NCBI RefSeq assembly: GCF_006265115.1
Contig: NZ_SMDR01000003.1
Coordinates: forward strand, 124,001-188,000
Length of the DNA stretch: 64,000 nt
Source: Arenimonas terrae
Lineage (GTDB): Bacteria; Pseudomonadota; Gammaproteobacteria; Xanthomonadales; Xanthomonadaceae
Direction of reading: 5' to 3'
Shown: in pieces, positions 11,153-22,748 of the stretch
Numbering within the stretch: the stretch's first letter is position 1
Layout of the letters: each line of letters begins with the position of its first letter
Position numbers and translations under genes: made by a program
Notes under the pieces: generated by a model
What the model was told of the DNA's origin: nothing
The model's input: only the letters and a program-made list of their open reading frames with translations
Databases searched by the model: none

Positions 11153-11974
11153 TCAGCCGCGGCGGAAACGCGAGCGCGGCTGCCAGCGCTCGCCGCGGTA
11201 GTCGGTGGTGAGCGGACTGCCTGAGTTCACCCAATACTGCTCGCGGTTGAACATCGCCTCGGGCCGGTAGTCCGGAAGCTGCGAGGCCAGCGGCAGGGCG
11301 CGCGCCGGCCGTTTGTCGGTAGCTTCCAGGAGATACGTGCGCGGTCCGTCGAACAGCACGACCCACGCGTGGCCGCCGCCGCGCATCGTGCCGATCACCA
11401 CGCGCGCATCGTGGCCCAGGCCGATCAGCCAGTCGGCGAGCGCGAGCGCGTGGTCCTCGCAATCACCGCGCGGATGGAAAAACGCCTCACGCGAGGTCTG
11501 CCACAGCTCGGGCGCCCCCGGGTACTGCTCGTGGTCGAACTGGTAGCGCTTGCGCTGCGCCAGCGCCGCCAGGGGCACCCAGGCCTCGACCTGAGCGAAC
11601 GGCACGTAGCCGACCAGGTAGGCGTTGGCGAAGTGGTGCCGGCGGTCCAGGCCCGGCGCGATGGTGGTGACGGGCGCGTCTTCGACCTGCCAGGTGAAGG
11701 ACGACCAGGTGCGGGCGTGTCCCGCCGCGGCCAGCGCCTCGGCGACCTGGCCTTCGTGCAGCTGTTCGCCGCCCGGCAGTTCGATGCGGCGCGTCTCCGG
11801 CGGGGCGGCGAAATCGGCGCCCGGATCGTCCGGAACGGTCGCCTGCCAGTCCAGCGGCACGCCACCGGCATCCACCGGCGCCAACGGCCGGTCGCAGGCG
11901 CGCAGGCCCATGAACAGCGCCGCCAGCAGCGCCATCCAGACCAGGGACCCGCTGCCGCGATCGCCGCCGATCAT
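11153..11974 (-). CDS. Transglutaminase-like cysteine peptidase-family protein
   Basis: The 273-residue protein has an N-terminal hydrophobic segment (LVWMALLAALFMGLRAC), which is a membrane anchor or signal peptide. A transglutaminase-like core follows, with Cys in RGDCEDHALALADW, His in GGGHAWVVLF and an acidic residue in LLEATD, the order of the Cys-His-Asp triad. Related bacterial proteins (BTLCP-type) act on peptides or cross-link proteins; the substrate here is unknown. It lies 7 bp downstream of the DUF350 gene, so the two are probably co-transcribed and may both act at the inner membrane. Confidence 0.75.
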   Translation of the reverse strand: MIGGDRGSGSLVWMALLAALFMGLRACDRPLAPVDAGGVPLDWQATVPDDPGADFAAPPETRRIELPGGEQLHEGQVAEALAAAGHARTWSSFTWQVEDAPVTTIAPGLDRRHHFANAYLVGYVPFAQVEAWVPLAALAQRKRYQFDHEQYPGAPELWQTSREAFFHPRGDCEDHALALADWLIGLGHDARVVIGTMRGGGHAWVVLFDGPRTYLLEATDKRPARALPLASQLPDYRPEAMFNREQYWVNSGSPLTTDYRGERWQPRSRFRRG

Positions 11975-11981
11975 CGGCCGC

Positions 11982-12212
11982 TCAGCCGCGCAGGCCGAAC
12001 ACCGTCACCACCGCCACGAACAGCAGGATGGTCGAGGCGAAGATCGACACCGCCAGGTTGCCCTTCTGCAGCTCCTGCTCGATGTCGATGTGCTTGAGCA
12101 GCTTGCGGTCGATGAACTGCAGCCCGAGCACCGCCACCACCAGCGCGACCAGGGTCTGCACGATGTTGACGCCGAGGTTGAAGAAGGTGGCGATCAGGAA
12201 GTCGGTGGTCAT
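11982..12212 (-). CDS. DUF350-family small membrane protein
   Basis: The 76-residue protein has two predicted transmembrane helices (FNLGVNIVQTLVALVVAVLG and AVSIFASTILLFVAVVTVFG) joined by a charged loop (DRKLLKHIDIEQELQKGN). The NxAVSI motif at the start of helix 2 is typical of DUF350 (YjfL-like). The function of DUF350 is not established. The gene is part of a minus-strand string with YkgJ-type and transglutaminase-like genes. Confidence 0.75.
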   Translation of the reverse strand: MTTDFLIATFFNLGVNIVQTLVALVVAVLGLQFIDRKLLKHIDIEQELQKGNLAVSIFASTILLFVAVVTVFGLRG

Positions 12213-12230
12213 GCGGGGCTCCGGCCGGGC

Positions 12231-12491
12231 TCAGGCCGGCGTACGCGTATCTTGTTCCAGCTTCGACAGATAGGCCATCGCGGCGTCGCGGCCGGTGCCG
12301 CACATGCTTTCGTGCGGACGCAGCGAGGCGCAGACGGCGGGGCGTTCGGGCGAACCGAAGATCCGGCAGCGCTGTTGGTCGTCCAGCTGCACGCAGGGCA
12401 CGCCGGCGGGCTTGCCCTGCGGCATGCCGGGAATCGGCGAGCTGATGGACGGCGCGATGCAGCAGGCGCCGCAGCGGGCGCGGCAGTCCAT
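12231..12491 (-). CDS. YkgJ-family cysteine cluster protein
   Basis: The 86-residue protein carries the family's CxxxCxxCC cluster at its N-terminus ([13 protein letters not shown]) and further Cys residues in [23 protein letters not shown] and MCGTG. The pattern predicts binding of a metal ion or an Fe-S cluster. The cellular role of YkgJ proteins is unknown. Its start codon overlaps the last base of aroE (12491), so it is translationally linked to aroE. Confidence 0.88.
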   Translation of the reverse strand: MDCRARCGACCIAPSISSPIPGMPQGKPAGVPCVQLDDQQRCRIFGSPERPAVCASLRPHESMCGTGRDAAMAYLSKLEQDTRTPA

Positions 12492-13333
12492 CAGTCGGCG
12501 GTCAGCAGGGCGTCGGCGCGTGCGCTGAGGGCGTCGTAAACCGCGTCGGTGTCGGGGCGCTGGCCGTGCCAGAGCGCGAAACTTTCCGCCGCCTGCTCGA
12601 CCAGCATGCCCAGGCCGTCGAGACGGTGTTCGCAGCCCGCGGCACCGGCCCAGGCCAGGAAGGAAATGGCGGCTTCACCGTAGCTGAGGTCCACCGCCAG
12701 CGTGCGCGCGGTCGCCAGCGAGAAGGGCAGGTCCAGGCCACCGGCGCCGCGGCCGGCCGAGGTGGCGTTGACCAGCATGTCGAAGGCGCCCAGGTCGGGC
12801 AGGTCGGCGGGATAACGCGTGTGCACGCGGCCCGGTTCACCGAGCGCGTCGGACAGCGCGTCGGCTTTTTCCGGCGTGCGGTTGACGATCCACAGCTCGC
12901 CGATGCCGGCATCGAGCAGGGCCGGCGCGACGCCGCGCGCGGCGCCGCCGGCGCCCAGCAGCAGCACGCGGCGGCCACGCAGGTCGAGGCGGCGGCGCTC
13001 GGTCAGGTCGTGCACCAGGCCGACGCCGTCGGTGTTGTCGGCGTGCCAGCCGTTCGGCGCCGCGGTGATGGTGTTGGCCGCACCGGCACGCCGGGCGCGG
13101 TCGCTGTGGGTCGCGCAAAGCGCCATCGCCGCCTCCTTGTGCGGAAGGGTGATGTTCGCGCCGCGGCCGCCGGCGCGCCAGAAACGCTCGATCGCACCCT
13201 GGAAGTCCCCGGGCGACGCGTCGATCGCGACATACTGCATCTCGACTCCGGTCTGGCGCGCGAAGGCGGCGTGGATGCGCGGCGACAGCGAGTGCGCCAC
13301 TGGGTGTCCGAACACGGCGTAAGCAGCGGTCAT
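12491..13333 (-). CDS. aroE: Shikimate dehydrogenase
   Basis: The 280-residue enzyme reduces 3-dehydroshikimate with NADPH in aromatic amino acid synthesis. The substrate loop [16 protein letters not shown] is at the N-terminus, the catalytic Lys is in [11 protein letters not shown], and the Asp is in [25 protein letters not shown] is the Rossmann loop and VNRTPEK the NADP-phosphate site. Length and order are standard. Only 1 bp separates it from hemB upstream and it overlaps the YkgJ gene by one base downstream, forming the hemB-aroE-ykgJ-like string. Confidence 0.96.
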   Translation of the reverse strand: MTAAYAVFGHPVAHSLSPRIHAAFARQTGVEMQYVAIDASPGDFQGAIERFWRAGGRGANITLPHKEAAMALCATHSDRARRAGAANTITAAPNGWHADNTDGVGLVHDLTERRRLDLRGRRVLLLGAGGAARGVAPALLDAGIGELWIVNRTPEKADALSDALGEPGRVHTRYPADLPDLGAFDMLVNATSAGRGAGGLDLPFSLATARTLAVDLSYGEAAISFLAWAGAAGCEHRLDGLGMLVEQAAESFALWHGQRPDTDAVYDALSARADALLTAD

Positions 13334-13334
13334 G

Positions 13335-16045
<2,711 letters not shown>

Positions 16046-16059
<14 letters not shown>

Positions 16060-16459
16060 GGTCCACCTCCACGTCGCCGGCGTGGGAGACCACCAGCTGG
16101 CCCTGCGCGTCGCGCGTGACCAGTACCTGGCTGTCCAGGCTTTCGGGAACCAGCATCGACACCGAACCGTCGGCGTGGCGGACCAGGGTCTGCTGCGCCT
16201 CGGCTTCGGTGGCCGGACGCAGCAGGCCGCCGACGCCGGGGCCCGCCTTCGCGCGCGCGGACTGGCGCAGGCGTTCGGCATCGCGTTCGAGTTCGCGGTC
16301 CTCGGCGGCGGTGGTCGCACGCAGACGGCCGGTTTCGCGGTCGATGCCGGTCTTGCTGCCGGGTTCGGAGGATGCGGTATCGGCCGCGAAGGCCGGGACG
16401 GACAGGGTGAGCGCCAGCGCCAGGGGGACGGCGAGTGGCTTGAGTGCGGACATCTGCAT
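16046..16459 (-). CDS. Small exported protein coupled to PA-domain peptidase
   Basis: The start ATG at 16459 has GGAG six bases upstream, giving 137 residues; the same frame is open far upstream only by chance inside the divergent ABC genes. A signal peptide (LAVPLALALTLSVPAFA, cleavage after AFA) is followed by a charged helical stretch rich in Glu/Arg (EDRELERDAERLRQSARAK) and a strand-rich end (QVLVTRDAQGQLVVSH). No family is recognised. Its position just upstream of and overlapping the peptidase suggests an inhibitor, chaperone or partner, but this is inference. Confidence 0.7.
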
Positions 16460-16647
16460 GCCTTTCTCCAGAACAGAGGGTGGACGCAGGAAGCAAAAGC
16501 AAGGACGCTGTGCGGCGCCGGCCCGGGGCCGGCACGTCACTTCTCTTTCGACCCCTGCAACGAATGGAGGCGCGCCGGACCGATGCTGCTCCCTCGCTGG
16601 TCCCCGCTCCCCCGCAGCGGAGCCTACTCCGGCCCCATCGGCGTGGA

Positions 16648-17490
16648 ATGAAGACCTCGTTAGGACCGCGTCAAGGCCTGCCGTCCGGCGCCCGCGCCTG
16701 CCTGGCGCTGATCGCCCTGCTGGCCGCGGCCTGCTGGCTGGGACCGCTGCTGGGCGGCCACGACCCCCACCGCCCGGACTGGGGCGCGCTGTCGTCTGCG
16801 CCCTCCCTGGCCAACGGCCACTGGTTCGGCACCGATGCGATCGGCCGCGACATCCTGGCGCGCACGCTCGCCGGCGGCCGGCTGTCGCTGACCATCGGCG
16901 CGCTGGCGACGGTGGTGGCGCTGGCGATCGGCCTGGCCTACGGCGCCATCGCCGGTTATGCCGGCGGCCGCACCGAACGCGCGATGCTGCGGCTGCTCGA
17001 CGTGCTCTCGGCGCTGCCTTTCCTGCTGATCGTGATCCTGCTGCTGGCGCTGTTCGGGCGCTCGCTGTGGCTGCTGCTGGCGGCGATCGGCGGTTATGTC
17101 TGGATCGACCTGGCGCGGGTGGTGCGGGCCGAGGCCGCGCGCCTGCGCGAGGCGCCGTTCGTGCTGGCCGCGCGCGCCGCCGGGGCCAGCTTTGGCCAGG
17201 TGCTGCGCTGGCACCTGCTGCCCAACCTGCTGCCGCTGGCCCTGGTCTATCTCGGGCTGATCCTGCCGCAGGCGATCCTGGTCGAAAGTTTCCTCGGCTT
17301 CCTGGGCCTGGGGCTGGACGAGCCTTCGGCCAGCTGGGGCAGCCTGCTGCACGAAGGCAGCCAGGAGCTCGACACGGCGCCCTGGTCGCTGCTGTTCCCG
17401 GCCGGTTTCCTGGTGGCGACGCTGGCCGCCTTCCAGTTCCTCGGCGACGGCCTGCGCGACTGGCTGGACGTGCGCGGGGCGCCGGCATGA
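16648..17490 (+). CDS. Oligopeptide/dipeptide ABC transporter permease (OppC/DppC type)
   Basis: The 280-residue protein has an N-terminal helix, the FGTDAIGRDILARTLAGGRLSL signature of OppC-type permeases, and five more membrane segments. The EAA loop (FVLAARAAGASFGQVLRWHLLPN) couples to the ATPases. GFLGLGLDEPSASWGSLL is typical of the OppC/DppC C-terminus. I took the ATG at 16648, but the frame is open to 16444 and no strong ribosome-binding site marks the start. Its stop overlaps the start of the ATPase gene (ATGA). No OppB-type permease or binding protein lies in the window. Confidence 0.9.
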   Translation: MKTSLGPRQGLPSGARACLALIALLAAACWLGPLLGGHDPHRPDWGALSSAPSLANGHWFGTDAIGRDILARTLAGGRLSLTIGALATVVALAIGLAYGAIAGYAGGRTERAMLRLLDVLSALPFLLIVILLLALFGRSLWLLLAAIGGYVWIDLARVVRAEAARLREAPFVLAARAAGASFGQVLRWHLLPNLLPLALVYLGLILPQAILVESFLGFLGLGLDEPSASWGSLLHEGSQELDTAPWSLLFPAGFLVATLAAFQFLGDGLRDWLDVRGAPA

Positions 17491-19001
17491 GCGCGCGGCT
17501 GGCGCTGCGCGGACTGCAGGTGTCGGCCGGCGCGTGCCGGCTGCTGGGTCCGATCGACCTGGACATCGCGCCCGGCCAGTGCCTGGGCCTGGTTGGCGAA
17601 AGCGGCAGCGGCAAGAGCCTGACCGTGCTGTCCTTGCTCGGCCTGCTGCCGCCCGGCCTGCAGGCGCGCGGCGAACTGCTGGTGGACGGCGAGCGTTTCG
17701 AGCTCGGCAGCCGCGCGCACCACGCGCTGCGCGGCCGGGTGATCGCCTGGATGCCGCAGGACCCGCAGGCCAGCCTGCATCCGCTGCGCAGCGTTGGTGC
17801 CCAACTGGTCGAGAGCCTGCGCGTGCTGCGAGGCCTCGACGCCGGCGCGGCGCGGCGCGAGGCGATCGCGCTGTTCGAACGCCTGCAGCTGCCCGATCCG
17901 GCGACCCTGCTGGCCCGGCACCCGCACCAGCTGTCGGGCGGCCAGCGCCAGCGCGCGCTGCTGGCCATGGCCCTGGCCGGGCGGCCACGACTGCTGCTCG
18001 CCGACGAACCGACCTCGGCGCTGGACCCGCGCCTGGCGCAGGAGGCGCTGCAGCTGCTCGACGGCCTGCGCCGCGACCTCGGCCTGGCCGTGCTCCTGGT
18101 CAGCCACGACCTGCCCGCGGTCGCCGAACACGCGGCCCAGGTGCTGATCCTGCGCGGCGGCGAGGTCGTCGAGCGCGGCGAGTGCGGCGCGGTGTTCGCC
18201 CGGCCGCAGCATGACTACACCCGCGAACTGCTGGCCGCCGACCGGCTGCCGGTGCTGGCGCCGGCACCCGCCGGCGCGCGGCTGCTGGAGCTGCAGTCGG
18301 TCAGCGTCACCTATCCGCGCGCTGCGGCGCCGGCGGTGGCCGAGGCCAGCCTGGAGCTGCACCGCGGCCAGTGCCTGGCCCTGGTCGGCGAGAGCGGCAG
18401 CGGCAAGAGCAGCCTGGGCCGGGCCGTGCTGCGGCTGGCGAAACAGGGCCTGGGCGGCCGCATCCTGCTCGACGGCGAGGATCTGCTCGGTGCCGACCGC
18501 CACCGGCTGCGGGCGCTGCGGCGGCGCATCGGCGTGGTGTTCCAGGACCCCTACGCGTCGCTGGACCCGCGCATGCGCCTGGTCGACCTGGTCGCCGAAC
18601 CGCTGCGCATCCACGGCCTCGGCGATCCGGCGGCCCGCCGCGCGCAGGCGCTGGCCGGGCTGGCGGCCGTGGGGCTGGACGCGGCGCTCGCCGACCGGTA
18701 CCCGCATCAGCTCTCGGGCGGCCAGCGTCAGCGCGTCGCGATCGCTCGAGCCCTGGCCACCGGCCCGGACCTGCTGGTCTGCGACGAGGCGGTATCGGCG
18801 CTCGACGCCCACCATCGGGCCGGCGTGCTGGCCCTGCTGGCGCGCCTGAAGCGCGAGCGCGGCCTGGCCCTGCTGTTCATCACCCACGACTTCGCGGCCG
18901 CCCATGCCCTCGCGGACCGTACCGCCCTGATGAGGGACGGCCGCCTGGTCGCGGTCGGCGATACCGCGACCGTGCTGGCGGGAACGGCCCGGGCCGGCTG
19001 A
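17487..19001 (+). CDS. Fused double ATPase of peptide ABC transporter (OppD-OppF type)
   Basis: The 504-residue protein contains two complete ABC ATPase modules. Each has Walker A (GESGSGKS twice), signature LSGGQRQR, Walker B (LLLADEPTSALD and LLVCDEAVSALD) and a switch His (VSHDLPAV and ITHDFAAAH). Linker ~245-270 joins the halves. Fused DppD-DppF proteins, such as YejF, power uptake of di- or oligopeptides or nickel. The start ATG 17487 overlaps the permease stop by 4 bp. In the second Walker B the usual DEP is DEA, which is seen in some members. Confidence 0.93.
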   Translation: MSARLALRGLQVSAGACRLLGPIDLDIAPGQCLGLVGESGSGKSLTVLSLLGLLPPGLQARGELLVDGERFELGSRAHHALRGRVIAWMPQDPQASLHPLRSVGAQLVESLRVLRGLDAGAARREAIALFERLQLPDPATLLARHPHQLSGGQRQRALLAMALAGRPRLLLADEPTSALDPRLAQEALQLLDGLRRDLGLAVLLVSHDLPAVAEHAAQVLILRGGEVVERGECGAVFARPQHDYTRELLAADRLPVLAPAPAGARLLELQSVSVTYPRAAAPAVAEASLELHRGQCLALVGESGSGKSSLGRAVLRLAKQGLGGRILLDGEDLLGADRHRLRALRRRIGVVFQDPYASLDPRMRLVDLVAEPLRIHGLGDPAARRAQALAGLAAVGLDAALADRYPHQLSGGQRQRVAIARALATGPDLLVCDEAVSALDAHHRAGVLALLARLKRERGLALLFITHDFAAAHALADRTALMRDGRLVAVGDTATVLAGTARAG

Positions 19002-19044
19002 TACACTCGGGCCGAACCCCCGGGGAGGGGGAGTACGAAGACCG

Positions 19045-21672
19045 ATGCCGCATCACCCGCTGTCTCCAGGCGAGCTAAAACCCACGGTCCAGGCCCTGCC
19101 TCGCACCGACGACACCTCCGCGCTCGCCGCCGAGGTCCAACGCCTGCGGGTGGACGTCGAGCGGCTGGGCCGCGCCGAACGCCTGCAGCGCGCGCTGTTC
19201 GCCATCTCCGACCTGGCCAGCTCCGACCAGGACGCCGCGACCGTGCTGCACGGCCTGCACGAGATCGTCGGCCGGCTGATGTACGCCGAGAACTTCTACA
19301 TCGTCCGCTACTCGCCCGAGACGGACACGATGCGCTTCATCTACTTCGCCGACAGCCTGGACCCGATCAAGCCGGATCCGACCGAAGAACTGCCGGCGTC
19401 GCAGATGGGCAACAGCCTCACCCTGGCCCTGATCCGCCACGGCCGGCCGGTGCTGGGCCCGTCCGACGACGTGCGCCGCGCCCTGAACGTTCCGCGCGAC
19501 GAGACCCTGGGCCCGGACAGCGAGGACTGGCTGGGCGTGCCGATGGTGGACGAAGGCGTGGTGCGCGGCGCCGTGGTCGTGCAGAGCTACGACCCGGAAA
19601 CCCGCTACAGCGAGGACGACCGGGCCCTGCTCGGCTACGTCGCCCAGCACATCCTCACCGCCCTGGCCCGGCGCGACGCCCAGGAAGAGCTGGAGCGGCG
19701 CGTGGACGAACGCACCCGCGAGCTGCGCCAGCAGATCGCCGAGCGCGAGCGCAGCGAGCGGCTGCAGGCGGCGCTGTTCCGCATCGCCGAACAGGCCGGC
19801 CGCAGCGAAAGCATCGAGGTGTTCTACGCCGAGGTGCACGGCATCGTCAGCGCCCTGCTCGACGCGCGGAACTTCTTCATCGCCCTGCTCACCGACGACG
19901 GCCGCGAGCTCGACTTCCCCTACTCGGTGGACGAGCGCGACCAGAAGCGCCCGCGCCGCCGCCTGGCCAAGGGCCTGACCGAATACGTTCTGGCCAGCGG
20001 CCAGCCCCTGCTGGCCGACCGCGACGGCATCCACGACCTGGTGGCCGAGGGCAAGGTGCAGTCCTTCGGCACGCCCTCGGTGTGCTGGCTGGGCGTGCCG
20101 CTGCAGATCGGCGGCCAGCCGGTCGGCGTGATCGCGGTGCAGTCCTACACGCCCGATTACCTGTACACCAAGCGCGACCAGGAGCTGCTGAGCTTCGTCT
20201 CCTTCCACATCGCCCAGGCGCTGGAGCGCCGCCAGGCCAACGAATCGCTGCGCCTGGCCTACGCCGAGCTCGAGCAGCGCGTGGCCTCGCGCACCAGCGA
20301 GCTGGCCGACGCCAACCGCGAGCTGCTCGACCAGATCTCGGTGCGCGAGCGCATGGAGCACAAGCTCAAGCACGAGGCCATGCACGACACGCTCACCGGC
20401 CTGCCCAACCGCAGCCACCTGCTGGGCCGCATGGGCATGGCGCTGTCGCGCTACCGCTACGACCCGACCCAGCTGTTCGCGGTGCTGTTCCTCGACCTCG
20501 ACCGCTTCAAGGTGGTCAACGACTCGGTCGGCCACCTGGTCGGCGACGAGCTGCTGAAGGAGGCCGCGCGCCGCATCGGCCGCTGCGTGCGCGACCCGGA
20601 CATGGTGGCGCGCCTGGGCGGCGACGAGTTCGCGATCGTGCTCGACTTCATCCACACCGCGGACGACGCGGTGGCGGTGGCCGACCGCGTGATCAGCTCG
20701 CTGGCCGAGCCGATGCGCATCGCCGGCAAGGAGCTCTACACCTCGGCCAGCATCGGCATCGCGCTGGTGGACGGCCGCTACCGCAGCCCGGAAGAACTGC
20801 TGCGCGACGCCGACGTGGCGATGTACCGCGCCAAGGCCACCGGCCGCCAGCGTTACGCCCTGTTCGACGAACACCTGCACGAGGCCGCCCTCAAGCTGCT
20901 CGAGCTCGAGGGCGACCTGCGCCGCGCGCTGCAGCGCCAGGAGTTCGAGCCGCACTACCAGCCGATCATCAGCCTGGCCGACGGCGGCCTGGTCGGCTTC
21001 GAGGCCCTGATGCGCTGGCACCACCCGGTGCGCGGGCTCAGCGCGCCGGGCGATTTCATCGGCATCGCCGAGGAGACCGGCAGCCTCGAGCACATGGACT
21101 GGCAGGTCTATGAGCTGGTCTGCCGCGACACCAAGCGGCTGTCGGCACGCAACGCCTACATCACGCTCAACGTCTCGCCGCGGCACCTGCGCGCGCCCGA
21201 CTTCGAGTCACGCCTGCTGGAGATGATGGCGCGGCATGCAGTGAAGCCGGCACACCTGCGCCTGGAGGTGACCGAGGGAGCCCTGCTGGAACAGCCCGAA
21301 CAGGTGCAGGCCTGCCTGGGCCGCCTGCGCGAGGCCGGCGTGCTGACCCTGCTCGACGACTTCGGCACCGGCTACTCCTCGCTAAGCTACCTGCACCGAT
21401 TCCCGCTGCACGGACTGAAGATCGACCGCAGCTTCGTGGCGGAACTGCGCAGCGGCGAAAGCGGGGGCAGCACGGCGATCGTGCGCGCGATCCGGCTGCT
21501 GGCCGATTCGCTGGGCCTGGAAGTGATCGCCGAAGGCATCGAGACCGAAGAACAACGCTACCAGCTGCGCCTGCTCGGCCTGAGCCTGGGCCAGGGCTAC
21601 CTGTTCTCGCGGCCGGCCTCGGCCAGCGAGATCCTGGCGCGTTACGGCATGTCGGACGGCGGCACCGCCTGA
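19045..21672 (+). CDS. GAF-GAF-GGDEF-EAL c-di-GMP signalling protein
   Basis: Of 875 residues, ~50-210 and ~245-400 are two GAF domains, each followed by a coiled-coil helix (EELERRVDERTRELRQQIAERERSE; AYAELEQRVASRTSEL). GGDEF lies at 525-529 (RLGGDEFAIV), so cyclase catalysis is possible. An EAL domain follows: E653 in FEALMRWHHP, and DDFGTGYSS with KIDRSFV and AEGIET all intact, so phosphodiesterase activity is also possible. Which activity dominates, and what the GAF domains sense, are unknown. No transmembrane segment is seen, so it is cytosolic. The last 31 bases overlap the convergent SDR gene. Confidence 0.93.
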   Translation: MPHHPLSPGELKPTVQALPRTDDTSALAAEVQRLRVDVERLGRAERLQRALFAISDLASSDQDAATVLHGLHEIVGRLMYAENFYIVRYSPETDTMRFIYFADSLDPIKPDPTEELPASQMGNSLTLALIRHGRPVLGPSDDVRRALNVPRDETLGPDSEDWLGVPMVDEGVVRGAVVVQSYDPETRYSEDDRALLGYVAQHILTALARRDAQEELERRVDERTRELRQQIAERERSERLQAALFRIAEQAGRSESIEVFYAEVHGIVSALLDARNFFIALLTDDGRELDFPYSVDERDQKRPRRRLAKGLTEYVLASGQPLLADRDGIHDLVAEGKVQSFGTPSVCWLGVPLQIGGQPVGVIAVQSYTPDYLYTKRDQELLSFVSFHIAQALERRQANESLRLAYAELEQRVASRTSELADANRELLDQISVRERMEHKLKHEAMHDTLTGLPNRSHLLGRMGMALSRYRYDPTQLFAVLFLDLDRFKVVNDSVGHLVGDELLKEAARRIGRCVRDPDMVARLGGDEFAIVLDFIHTADDAVAVADRVISSLAEPMRIAGKELYTSASIGIALVDGRYRSPEELLRDADVAMYRAKATGRQRYALFDEHLHEAALKLLELEGDLRRALQRQEFEPHYQPIISLADGGLVGFEALMRWHHPVRGLSAPGDFIGIAEETGSLEHMDWQVYELVCRDTKRLSARNAYITLNVSPRHLRAPDFESRLLEMMARHAVKPAHLRLEVTEGALLEQPEQVQACLGRLREAGVLTLLDDFGTGYSSLSYLHRFPLHGLKIDRSFVAELRSGESGGSTAIVRAIRLLADSLGLEVIAEGIETEEQRYQLRLLGLSLGQGYLFSRPASASEILARYGMSDGGTA

Positions 21673-22643
21673 GCGGGCATCAGCCCCTCGGCGCGCAGCC
21701 AGGCGATGGTGTCGGCCAGCAGCTGCGGCAGCGGCGTGCTGCGGTAGCCGAGCTCGTGTTCGGCCTTGGATGAGTCGACCTTCAGGTGGTGGCTGGTGAA
21801 CGCCGCCGCCACCGGCGTCACCGACGGCGGCCTGCGCGTGATCCGCGACACCAGGTCCAGCGCCCGGGCATAGATGCGCAGCACCGGTGCCGGCATCGGC
21901 CGCGACGGCGTCGGCTTGCCGAGCTGCCGTCCAACTTCCTGGATCAGGGCCAGGAAGGTCGCGTGTTCGCCGCCCAGCAGCCAGGCCTCGTCGCGGCGCG
22001 GGCCCTGCCAGGCCCGCACCTGCGCGCGCGCGACTTCACGCACGTCGGCGAAGGCGCCCGAGCCCGGCGGCGCGCCGGGCAGTTTGCCGGCGTCGATCAG
22101 GCGGATCAGGTTCGACCAGTTGTTGTAGTCGCCCGGCCCCAGGATGTGCGCGGGCTGGAACACCAGGAAGGGCAGGCCGGATTCGCGCACCAGGCGCTCG
22201 GCCGCGTGTTTGGTGCGCTCGTAGTTGATCCACGATTCGGCGCCGCGCTGCGGCACGTCCTCGCGCAGTGTGCCGTGCACGCGGTGCGAGTAGGCCGACA
22301 CGCTCGAGGTGTGCACGAAGGTGGCGACACCGGCGGCGCGCGCCGCCGCGATCAGCCGGGCGGTGCCGCCGACATTGGTGTCGGTCTGCGCGGCGTCGCC
22401 CGGTCCCCAGTTGTTGGTGTCGGCGGCGGTGTGGAAGACGGCCTCGCAGCCGGCGGTCGCCGCGGCCAGGGCGGCGGTGTCGCCGAGATGGCCGCGCACT
22501 GGCTGGGCGCCCAGCGCCACCAGGGCCGCGTCTCCCGACGCCGAGCGGGACAGCCCGCGGACGAGGTTGCCGGCCGCGACGAGTTCGCGCACGAGGTGTC
22601 GGCCGAGGAATCCGGTGGCGCCGGTGACGAGCAGGGTGGGCAT
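21642..22643 (-). CDS. NAD(P)-dependent epimerase/dehydratase (extended SDR)
   Basis: The 333-residue protein begins with the Rossmann loop VTGATGFLGRHLVREL, followed by the active-site pair S in HTSSVSAY and Y-x3-K in INYERTKHAAE. This assigns it to extended short-chain dehydrogenases of the 3-beta-HSD/HpnA-like group. FQPAHILGPGD resembles the substrate loop of these enzymes. The substrate is unknown. It overlaps tail-to-tail with the GAF-GGDEF-EAL gene and is divergent from the PAS-GGDEF gene across a 105-bp gap. Confidence 0.88.
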   Translation of the reverse strand: MPTLLVTGATGFLGRHLVRELVAAGNLVRGLSRSASGDAALVALGAQPVRGHLGDTAALAAATAGCEAVFHTAADTNNWGPGDAAQTDTNVGGTARLIAAARAAGVATFVHTSSVSAYSHRVHGTLREDVPQRGAESWINYERTKHAAERLVRESGLPFLVFQPAHILGPGDYNNWSNLIRLIDAGKLPGAPPGSGAFADVREVARAQVRAWQGPRRDEAWLLGGEHATFLALIQEVGRQLGKPTPSRPMPAPVLRIYARALDLVSRITRRPPSVTPVAAAFTSHHLKVDSSKAEHELGYRSTPLPQLLADTIAWLRAEGLMPAQAVPPSDMP

Positions 22644-22748
22644 GGCGATTCTCGGCGTGAGGTGAGGGTGGGCGCCCCATCCCTGGCATGGCGCCCGGCA
22701 GGCCGCACGCGCTGGACTGTACGTTCAGCCTTCGGTGACTATAGCCAA

